Positions 12,301 to 21,536 of a stretch of DNA of 64,000 bases are shown here, in pieces. Positions within the stretch are counted from its first letter, which is position 1. Every line of letters begins with the position of its first letter. Position numbers and translations under genes: made by a program. The DNA is from Gonapodya sp. JEL0774 (lineage: Eukaryota > Monoblepharomycota > Monoblepharidomycetes > Monoblepharidales > Gonapodyaceae). The stretch spans positions 124,001 through 188,000 of the forward strand of contig JADIIX010000007.1 of NCBI GenBank assembly GCA_027604505.1, given 5' to 3'. Under the pieces are notes generated by a model. The model made no database searches. It was not told the DNA's origin and saw only the letters and a program-made list of their open reading frames with translations.

Positions 12301-15300
12301 ACCAACCTGTGTCAGCATTGCTCTGTTCTCCATTGTCACCTGATTCACCAGGGTAACGGCCCCTGCTGCTGAGCATCGGACCATGAGAGGATCCCCCTAA
12401 GCCAAAAATATACGATCGGCCATGAAAATACAAGGATTGCTTTTGTGATCAACGGTTTTACCTATGTTGTTCTTCGCCTTGGATCCCGTCACAAAACCTG
12501 CAACAACAAGATGTTGAGCTTGTGGGAACATTTTGCCCGTAGATCTGACTCACAGAAACTCGACACGTGTGATGCTTGGCCACATCTTGTGCAGCTGGTG
12601 TTCCAGAGGAATAAGTCAGGCTATTCGAATGGTTCGCACTGGAAACCAAACGCACGATTCGTCTTTCCGTTTGCATGCATTAGATCGGTGATCGAACTCC
12701 CCGCAACGAAGACAACTGCTCGAAAAAATACTCAACAAAGGAGCGCTTTAGCAAATGGGGCGGTGACTTACCCTCCCTTCGCGATTACTTGTTGGCGGAA
12801 TGACAACTTTTCAAATTGCCAATCGGGGATCTAGATCAAAAAGACGATGATTAAGCGGGGCAACAGAATATAGAAGGTTTCGATGAAATTTCAGATGTTA
12901 ACACTCACGTTGAACACACCTTTAACTTTTTCGCGTTCAATCGGCTCCCCGGCTTCTGCAAGCTTCTCCAAGTTTTCTGGGGTGTTCCCACCTTCTGCCA
13001 ACAACAAACAACTGAAATTGTCGAAGCTGCAGATAAACGCCACAAGAATCAATTACATCATACCATTCGCGATGAACATGCGGTCATAAGTGAAGACACC
13101 AGTCCACCTCTTGTTCCTTCCGTTCCGAGAGTCAACAAGTTCCTTGCTTGGGGGGATCGCTCTATGCGAAAAGTCACACCATCGATGCTTTTGAGATCAA
13201 AAGATCGTTCCCAACAAAATAGTGACGCACTTGTCCACCGCGATTAAATGAAACCGCATATTGTTCTCGCGGAGCTTTAGCTCGAGCTTCTGGTAGTCCA
13301 TTCGGGGAGCGAGAAGGTACTGCCTAAGTTTCTCAGCTTCAACTTTGGCCTTTTTGGGAGTGATGCCCTTATCAAGTACTACGATCTGAATTTGTGCATT
13401 GATTCCTGGTCAGGATATTTGACCGCAACGAACAAACAATGGCTCATCCAAATGTACCTCGGACCATATCGCCTCGGCTTCCTCTTCAGTAAGTTCTTGA
13501 ACCGGTGGGAGCTCGGCCTGAACAATGAATCGACAAGGACTTATCTGAGAAGAATTTGTTGACTGCGAACGGAGCCAACACTTACTTCTTGAGGCTGTTC
13601 AGCAGCAGGGTGTTGGCACTGTGACAATCACCATCGAAACATCAGAAAACACATCTCCCTGTCATCAAAGTTGATACGATTTACCTCTGCATTATTTCTT
13701 CCACTCGACAACACTTGAAGCATCGCCGCTCCCTCTTCCGGAGACTTATCCACGATACTCCACAAGCCAGTCCCCGCGTTTGCATGTTCACCTGCCGCCT
13801 GCCCGCCCGCTGATGCACCCCAGCCAGTGGTCGCTTGAAAATTGGCAGGTGGATCACTCGCAGACGATCCCCATCCACTTCCACTCCCACCGTTGCCTCC
13901 CCATCCGGTGCCTTGGGTCTCAGATTTGAAAGGAGCCGTGGTGTTGAGGAGCTCGGAAGCGCTCGTTGAAGATCCCCATCCACCAGCATTGCCGCCAGTG
14001 CTACTACCTCCCCAATCGGTGGTTACCGGGTCGGACTTGGTGGATGTGATCTGGATATTGGTTGCTTTGGGAGCACTCGAGGAGGAATGTGAGTCACCTC
14101 TGGTCTCCCCTCCCAATCCATTTGCCCCTGCTCCATTGTTTACAGAAATGATGTCACTTGTTCCCATCTCGGTCTCAGAGCGCGTTGCTTCAATTTTGTC
14201 GGCCCCAGGATCAGGAGTTGCCCATCCAGACGAAGAAGTTGCGACCTCTGGCACTCCCCTGTCGTTTGCAATTTGCATCATCGTCTCTGTGCTCGTATCT
14301 GCATCAGCTCCACCGTGCGAGATCTTTGCCGGAGAAGACTTGTTCATCTCTTCACCACTCATGGTAACCGCCAACCCACCCGCACTCAGTTCAGTCTTAA
14401 CAGTCTCCACAAAATTGGCGGGATCGGTTCCTGCACCACCATTTCCAAATCTCCAACCTGACGATCCCACCGAAGGAGGCTCTGGTACACCCCACGTGCT
14501 GCTCGTGCTTGATTGGAGAGTTTGGGCGGACTCCGGCGCTTGTTCGGTGGTGGACTCCAAGACTGGTTGGACTATAACTTCGTCCTTATGCATGCGTTTC
14601 TTGGGATTCGAACCCATCATTTTGCTGAAATCAGGAACAGACGCGCTTGACATTGAAAGGACCTTTACGATTTGAAGCGGCTCCTTGTTTTGATCTGGCT
14701 CAGCCGTCTCATCAGCTGGCGCGATCTTGGTCTCGACCATCTCCAAGCTCCGCTCCCCATCGAAGAACTGGAGTTCAGAGCTTAGGTCAGGCTTTTGAGA
14801 GTTTCGGGTGAATGGAAGGAGCTGTGGAGTGTGGCATTGCAGAAACGAAAATCATCAAATTAGTCTCAGAAATAAACAAACCATGTTTCAAAGAGCGGAC
14901 GATCACGCAAGATCAGTTTACCATATCACTACCCTCTCCCGTGTGAATCTCCGTTATATCATTATCCCCTGCCTCGTCGCTAATGCCCCGTTCCGTTGAC
15001 ACTTTCATCTGAAGGCTATCTGTCACTTCTGGCTTGCTGATCAATACCTCGACGGAAGTTTCGAGGTCAGTTTTCAGCTCCGTCAGGTCCGAAGTGCTCG
15101 GTCCGTGGAAATTCTGACGGTGCCAGATGGGTGTTATGGGATAACGGGAGCGGTAAGACAAGAAACAGGCTCCATGCATAGTGGATAATGCCGATTACGA
15201 ACCTCGTTCTCTGCGCAATCGCTCACTTTTTGATTTTGCTCTCCCTCTAGAATAAAGTTCGAAGATGGAGTTGGAGGTCTGATAGTGGTACTTTGGATAA

Positions 15301-16195
15301 CGTTCGAAGAACCTGGGGTAGAAGGAGTGGAGCTTTGGAGAACGTTCGAGGAACTTGGAGTTATGGGCGTAGTGCTTTGGGCAACGTTTGAAGAACTTAG
15401 AGTTGTGGTAGTTGTACTTGGGGTAACATTGAGAACGTTGTTACAAATTCCCTGATGAGAAAGATATCGGAGAAGAAAATGCGAGAGGAAATTGCGAAAT
15501 GAGAGCAAATGAGTTGAGAAACGGATATAGTTGAACGCAGGAAGTGAAACCATGACGTCCCCTTCTCATGAGAAACCCTTCCCCACCATCACCAAAAAAA
15601 ATAAAGTATTGCAGATAATGTGAATCCGCTCCTATCACATCCAGGCATTCAAGAACATTGTGCAGATTCCAACATTGGCATGACTCGACCCAGTGTTTGC
15701 ACTCACCTCTTCGTTCAGGATCTCTTCACTCCGCTTTGTCCTCCATTCCCCATCCACAATGTACTTGTACTTCACGAGTCCGATCTGATCCGCCACATGC
15801 GATATACCAGAGTATGCAAGAGAGCAACAACTGCGGCTCAGATCAAGGTATTACGCACCTTCTTCACCTCAATCTGTACAGCGTGAGTGCCCTCGAGGTT
15901 TCTATCAAGGGGGTGAATGATCCTAGCGTAGGGATCGGGCATAGTTACGCAGATGACAAAACCAGCCTGTGTAAGTGCATCTTAACTCACCAGCCATCCC
16001 AGTCTCCCGCGACGGAGACTTTATCGGCAGGGTCAGACCACTCGAACTAATTGTTCCATTAGTGAAGAGAAGCAGTGAGACGTGCGTGATCGGACTTGTA
16101 ACTGGAGAAAGCTTCACCACACGGTTCTAACCGGAACTCACGAGGACTTTAGTGGGACCGGACTCAGCTTGGTCCGACATCTCAAGTTTCTCCAT
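9325..16195 (-). CDS. CBM48-like / GW-WG repeat / 14x CCHC zinc-knuckle protein
   Basis: I joined 36 exons in one frame; they total 4,254 bases, a 1,417-residue protein. Exon 1 is 16142-16195; the largest are 13685-14821 and 11653-12232; the last is 9325-9483. Residues about 19-95 form a CBM48/AMPK-beta-type domain (FEWSDPADKVSVAGDWDGW, VKYKYIVDGEWR, ICNNVLNV). A Ser/Thr repeat follows, then a GW/WG-rich region within residues about 340-605 (for example GGNAGGWGSS, SGSGWGSS), then about 160 unrecognised residues (611-773). Zinc knuckles 1-2 (CLRCGEFDHRSNAC, CTRCGQASHVSSFC) precede a second GW-rich region (about 851-1040). Twelve more knuckles follow, such as CRKCGQKGHFAREC and CYRCGQEGHMSRDC. 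The tail is Gly/Tyr/Arg-rich and ends GSSSGW. Zinc knuckles imply RNA or single-stranded DNA binding; GW repeats suggest Argonaute contact (inference). A fusion of two gene models cannot be fully excluded, but no internal stop or long gap was found. Confidence 0.85.
15297..15422 (-). repeat. 42-bp coding tandem repeat (three units, one degenerate upstream copy)
   Basis: Three consecutive 42-base units (15297-15338, 15339-15380, 15381-15422) share the core ACGTTCGAAGAACTTGG on the + strand. Read on the minus strand they encode 14-residue units of the type SSSNVAQSTTPITP. A degenerate copy precedes them at about 15251-15296. They form the Ser/Thr linker directly after the CBM48-like domain. Confidence 0.85.
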
Positions 16196-17529
16196 TTGTC
16201 GAGACTATTTGATGTGGGTGATTCACGGGGCTTGAAATCGGTCTAAGTTGCGTGTTGGAAATGGAATTCAGAAAGAACAAAGGCCGAGAAGGGAACACCA
16301 GCTCCTGTGCCCGGATCGGACACTGTCCTCCGAATGACCTCTCCGCGTCTCTTTCAAGCTCTTTTCTCGATCTCTCGTGTCTTGCTTGGATTTTCTCCCT
16401 CCACAACAATCCCCACGTCACTGAGCGGTTCAGCCAGTGCTGAACCGTAACGTCTGCGACTACATCTGCGTCCCCTCTCTCACCTCTCACCTCTCAATTG
16501 TCGTTCTCACCTCTGGTTTCGTTACCCTCGGTTCCAGACTCGCGGTTATCCTTCTCCCTCCATTGTGGCGCAGAGCAGTTGGCCCCAGCACCACATGTGA
16601 TTTCTTGTTATTCCCTTCCCACATTATTTCGTCCATAACAACAACTCCACCGTTAAACATACTATGCACATTGAAGAAGCCGATTTCTTTTTCTGGTTTA
16701 ATGTCAAATCCACTGGCCCGCCGATCGTCGCAGGGGGTTCGCGACCACCCAGACTCAAGATGTTTCCCCTAACAATCACGGTCTATTTCTCCCATTACCA
16801 CATCTCTAGCAGCACTCTCATTAGGTGCCAATCCCTCCATCACCTTCTTCCTCTTCTTCCCCCTCCAAGCCCCCCTTCGCTCCACCTTTACCACCCTCCT
16901 CCTCTCCCTGTCCTCCCTCGACCTCGGGCCTTTAGCCTTTTTGTCCCCGCGCGGCGCAGCCAGCGAGCGGACAGAGGTGGAAATGTAGGTCGTAGTGGGG
17001 GTTGGTGGGAGGGTGGATTGTGACTTCGGTACAAGTGTGGATGCGGACTGGGAGAATGGGGAGCTTGTGGATGGGGACGGAAGCCATGGGATAGACGGGT
17101 TGGGGGGAAGGAGGGAGGCTAGGTGGGGGTGGGGAGTAAGAGACTTGTGAAGAGAGCGGGATAGCGAGGAGGATGTGACGAGTGAGCGCAGAGGGCAAGT
17201 AGCAGGTCACTCAATGGAAGCAAACAAACAGAGGAACAATACTACACACGTTTGACCATCGCAGATCGTCCGAACGTAGCCGCTTGGACTGAAGTAGGCA
17301 CTCCGCAGCCACACGCCGCACGAATACTCTCAAAGCGCAAACCCGTTTGCCGACTCCCAATTACTTATCCCAACGCTCGACGCAACCCAGCTTTCAGCTC
17401 CATTCTCCCGCTATAGGGTCCTCTCGAACGTTCGCATCCCCACGGGTGAAACTTCTCAGTTTCTACTGTTACCAACGAACCCTGCTCCACTCTTTCGAAT
17501 CTCTCACACAACACCAAATCACGCATCCC
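16196..17529. other. Poorly resolved interval; possible minus-strand gene
   Basis: No recognised product. On the minus strand one frame stays open from about 17215 to 16810. It starts Ser/Leu/Pro-rich with Arg but few acidic residues (SSSLSRSLHKSLTPHPHLAS), as in a mitochondrial presequence, and then turns strongly basic (KKAKGPRSREDRERRR, RRGAWRGKKRKKVMEGLAP). A plausible GTAATG donor follows at about 16800. A Met codon near 17255 could open a short first exon. Downstream exons were not identified, so this may be a small mitochondrial protein gene or chance. Confidence 0.3.
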
Positions 17530-18895
17530 TCAACTCACCCTGAGCCCCACAACGCTGACCCTACCTCCCGCCGCCTCACTCAACTTCTTTTCGGACCCTA
17601 CTGGTAGCCCAACAAGTCTGACTTCACCCTCTGCAACACGATGGAGCGAATCCGCTCCTTTCACTGAATCCGTCTCAAGCCACCCTGCCGTAGAGGAGAG
17701 TTTACACAGTGCTGGAAGGTGGGCCGTGGCGTTGGCCGGTAAGTCAGCGCGGCAGACGAAGAGAGCGTGAAGGGGAGGTAGCGGCGGGAGTGGGGATGTT
17801 GCGGAGTCCGGAAGTGTGTTTGCTGATGAAGTCGTGGCAGGGGACGAAGAAAATGATGCGATGAGCTTGGTGTGGCGGGATAGGACACGAGTGGCAAAGG
17901 ATAGGCCGATGACGGGCGAGAGTGTGGTCTGTGGGTTCTCCTGAGCAGGAGTTACTGCCGGAGACGTGACGGGTGCGAAGGCAGGCTCCACGATTTCCAT
18001 TCCGCTAGCTTTGGCACTAACTCCCGAACTTGGATCCTCCCCCTCTACCTCCATCGCTCTGCCTGCCGCACCCGCACCACCTGCAGCAGCATCCCTCTTC
18101 CTGAACCTTTTAGCCCGCGTTTTGGCCCGCCTTTCAATGAGTTTGCGCATGCGATCGTTATCACGGGTTAGAGAAGAGGAGAGGCGCTGGGCACCGAGGG
18201 GACTGAGGAGGCTTGAACGGGAAAGGTGCAAAGAGGGCGAAGGAACGATGGCGGTGAGGGGTGCTGTCGTTTCGATCAAGTGTGGCAAATTTGAGACACT
18301 CGCAAGAGAGTAGGACGTACGGTAGACCCTCCGCAATGAGTCTCATGATTTTTCATTGCCCAACGTTGCGGGTAACGTCCACTTCTGGGCATACCAAACG
18401 AGAAACGGAACCAAAGAGCGGCCAAACACCAGACCATGAATTGCACGAACAAAACATCGTGAAGGCAACGAATTCATGCGGTCCCTTGAGGCCCCAAGTC
18501 CAAAGAGTCCAGTCTACTTGCTCCCAACTTTTCGCATTTACTTACCGACACAGCTCTTCGACTATAGCATCAGCGGCAGGCCCCGATACAGAATGCCTTG
18601 CAGAAGTTTTGGAAGATTGATTGAGAAAGACACGGAAGGAGAGTGAAATCAGGATTGAGATGGAACTGAATGAGGATCAAGGAAATGGGGACAGAGCTCA
18701 CCATGACGTAGACAGAGGGTTCGCAAACACGTGTTTCAGATTAGGTCTCTTGTCCTGATTTCTGAGCGACTGAGACTGAGTCTGGGACTTTGCATGGGTG
18801 GAGTTAGAATTGGGACCCGTTCTTTTGGAATTCGCGTTATTTGGGGTTGCAGCATTCGCCGTCGTTCGGGCATTGGATGTACTGGATGACGACAT
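17530..18895 (-). CDS. RNase P/MRP subunit POP3/Rpp38-like (L7Ae-like fold)
   Basis: POP3 is a protein subunit of RNase P and RNase MRP, which mature tRNA and rRNA precursors. The first exon starts at Met 18895 and encodes a Ser/Thr/Asn-rich leader then KRPNLKHVFANPLSTSW, which fits the family start (basic stretch, then VxxNPxxxxWP). A phase-2 intron leads to WHSVSGPAADAIVEELCR (about 18546-18595), matching the usual short helix ending in LLC. The long last exon has SSLLSPLGAQRL, a Lys/Arg-rich loop, LHALFVCRADLPANATAHLP and VRLVGLPVGSEKKLSEAAGG, as in L7Ae-like Rpp38/Pop3 proteins. Exons between about 18340 and 18545 were not resolved. Assignment rests on pattern order, not on a catalytic motif. 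Confidence 0.6.
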
Positions 18896-19551
18896 GGATA
18901 AAAGCTCCTGGTCTTGGTCCTCTTCCTCCTCGCGAAGACGAAGGGGTGTGTGGTGTGACCAAAAGTGAAGATGTCTCGCCTAAAACAGAACTGCCGAAGT
19001 GAAGGGCGACCCAGCATTCTCCACAACCTACTAGAAATTACTTCGTGGGAACCCACTCTACTGTCATGGAAGCTTCTTAATTGCATTTCCGAGGCTTTGC
19101 GTCATTCGATCGGCTACAGCTCGCGCACTCCACTTTATTGTAAAGCCGCGTGCTTTCACATCGAGGCATTTAACGTGGCCTAGATCTCTACCTCTTTCTA
19201 CCGCCATTAATACACTTTTTGTTCCCCGCCGCCATTCCGCACCTCCGTCATCTTGCCGTGTCTCCGAAATTTCGAAGGTTGTCAGGTGTGGCCGGCACAC
19301 TATGACGTCCCATTTTGGGAATAATTTCATGCCGTGTCAAGCTAGAGCTCTTTTTCGTATGTACCACTCACTATGTGCCACTCGAGAACACAACACTATG
19401 ACAAGAAAGGTGATGCCATGTATGAGCAATAGGAGCTTAACGATCAAATAAATTTCTCTTCGCTCCCACAGTTCGCAGTTCAGATGATGATGCACATATA
19501 TGTGATACATGGGTTGGTGGACCTCACTCAATCGCCATATATAATATATCG
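18896..19551. other. Intergenic region upstream of the GH114 gene
   Basis: Divergent promoters for the POP3-like and GH114 genes must lie here. The short open frames have no recognisable content. An AT-rich stretch with TATATAATATATC occurs at about 19537-19549, just upstream of the GH114 start, and could be a core-promoter element; this is a guess from composition. Confidence 0.4.
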
Positions 19552-21038
19552 ATGCTCCACCAAACCGCCCCACGCATCCAATCAGGATTTTTACTGGCAT
19601 TTTATGCTCTCGTCTCGTTTGGATTTGAAATAATCGCCCACAATCCTCCGCTTCCGTCGATTCCACCTGGGACTTCGTTTCAGATTCAATTGTCGGGAAC
19701 CGTAGACAGTGGGTTACTTCAGGAGACGTCATTTCTAGACCAGATGGTGTCGAATTTAATGAGCTATGCCATTCATGCGCGGCCCTGTATTTCAATGCTT
19801 TCTCAGCCTCGATCCCCGCGCGTGTTTATGAGCTCGACCTCTTCGACACGCCACGAGACACCATAGCGTATCTTAAAGCTCGAGGTAGCATCGTGGTATG
19901 CTACTTTTCGGCCGGTAGCTTTGAGGTAAAGGGAGTGTGCAGCGTAATCTAAAATCCGAGCGCAGATTCAGTGTAGTTTTTATCAGGATTGGCGAGAAGA
20001 CTCGTGCGCCTTTCCGGACGGAGTAAAAGGAAAGCCTCTCGATAATGTGAGCTCGTGTTGCACAATTTTTGTCATTTCGTGTCTAAACTCCGCCCTGAAC
20101 GAAGTGGCCCGGGGAACGGTGGCTCGATATCCGAGACACAGAAACTCTAGGTCCCATTATGCTGGGAAGGTTGATGCTGGCAAAGTCCAAAGGTTGCGAC
20201 GGTGAGGGTACTCTGGCATAAAAGACCTGCAAACTCATCCGAGCTGACTTGAGCGGGGGGCTCCATCGAATCAGGCGTGGACCCTGACAATGTGAGCCTC
20301 GATCTCCAATTCAAATGACATCTCGAAAGCTCGAAACTGAATTGTTGGAGGGTTCATTGTAACGGTGCACCTTCCTCCCGTTTATATTGGTGGGAACGGT
20401 GAGGTGGACGCCTTCGCAAACAAAGCATCAAAAACAGGCTTTGACATCAAAGCCTCGGACCAGCTCACTTACAACAAAATGTGGGTGGTGACGAGCTTAT
20501 TCCAATCGTCATCATTGCTTCTCCAGGGAGCTGACGACACTGATATGAGCATGTTTCAATTTCAATCAAGGATCGCTGAGGCTGCCCATTCCCACTCGCT
20601 ACTTGTCGCTCTCAAAAACTGCCAAGATCTTGCCAGCCAACTCGTGGCGTGGTATGACTTCTTGGTCACGGAAGAGTGCGTGCAGTATCGTGAATGCAGT
20701 CACGGAACTGTGTTCATTGGTGCTGGGAAAGCCAATTTCAAGTATGTAACTCTGAAATAACCTCCTATGAGTCAATTATTTGCGCTCCAGTGCTTATTAA
20801 TGACATGTCGCTTGGATTGATGTGCAGCATCGAATATAAAGGTTCTATGAGCTCCATCTGTGGCACAACTCTTGCACTCAACATTGATGCGCAAAAGAAG
20901 CACATGGACCTGACGGCGCGACGGGAGCTATGTAGAACTTATTCTGATCTACCGACAGGTTTGCAGCAGCAGGGACAACCTGCTGGTTCAGGGAATGTGA
21001 CAACAGGTGGACAAAACAAATTGCCAAAGGGACTATAA
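19552..21038 (+). CDS. Secreted GH114 glycosidase (endo-alpha-1,4-polygalactosaminidase type)
   Basis: Eight exons: 19552-19708, 19807-19925, 19987-20046, 20105-20201, 20275-20291, 20404-20480, 20571-20741, 20828-21038. They total 909 bases and 302 residues. The family hydrolyses galactosaminogalactan-like polymers. Hallmarks in order: QIQLSGTVDTSIPARVYELD, DLFDTPRDTIAYLKARGSIV, VCYFSAGSFEDWREDSCAF, WPGERWLDIRD, GVDPDNVDAFANKASKTGF, DQLTYNKMIAEAAHSHSLLV, ALKNCQ and EYKGSMSSICG. The N terminus has a hydrophobic core (SGFLLAFYALVSFGFEIIA) consistent with a signal peptide. Exon 5 is a 17-base microexon encoding GVDPDN with its split Gly codon. Two donors are GTGGGT. The protein could remodel cell-wall or biofilm polysaccharide outside the cell; that role is inferred. 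Confidence 0.9.
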
Positions 21039-21090
21039 AGGAGTGAAACAGCCAGACTAGGACTCTAAAGGAGTAAGACAGCCGGACCAG
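21031..21090. repeat. 30-bp tandem duplication across the GH114 stop codon
   Basis: Two adjacent 30-base units (21031-21060 and 21061-21090) share the pattern GACTNTAAAGGAGTRARACA and differ at about five positions. The TAA stop of the GH114 gene lies inside the first unit, so the second copy is in the 3' untranslated region. Confidence 0.85.
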
Positions 21091-21536
21091 CACTCCAGTA
21101 TAGTGATACCATGACGTGATCATATTGCATAGTTGAGAAACCGATTCTGGATGGTTGCAATTGGCACAATCAGATCGAGTGGTATTGCAAGCTATAGCAC
21201 TATCTGATACATATTGATAACTGTCACTCTTCTTGGACCCTTCGCATAACTTCTTTCCTAGTTGGTGTGTTTGTCTGCTCCACAAGTTGGCTGTGGGGAC
21301 TGTGGTCACACTGTCTATGAAATAGTATCTCCACCCTTTGACATCCACCTCTCCTCCCACTCACCCACTGAGTCCGCATCAGCACCATCCGCACTTACCT
21401 TCTGTCTCCCATTTTCCCTGTCTCCCGTGTCTACCGCGCCCGGTTTTCCATTCTTTCGATTCCTTCGATCCCTCCGAGCGTCATTAATTTTAATCGGCGC
21501 GAATTCATTTCCATTTCTCGCCTCCTCCCCATCCCA
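21091..21536. other. Intergenic region between GH114 and the BEM46-type hydrolase
   Basis: Beyond the 30-bp repeat I see no gene or repeat. The right half is pyrimidine-rich (21330-21530), typical of a fungal 5' leader next to the following start codon. Confidence 0.4.

Noticed and set aside
13141-13385. A distant resemblance of the unknown domain to peptidase-type folds
   Set aside because: No metal-binding or catalytic motif is present, so no family was assigned.
14596-14620. TTCGAACCC-like B-box hinting at a tRNA gene
   Set aside because: It lies inside coding sequence (KKRMHKDE region) and no cloverleaf or A-box fits around it.
13842-14675. 277-codon plus-strand frame
   Set aside because: Shadow of the 1,137-base GW-rich exon on the minus strand; no recognisable domain.
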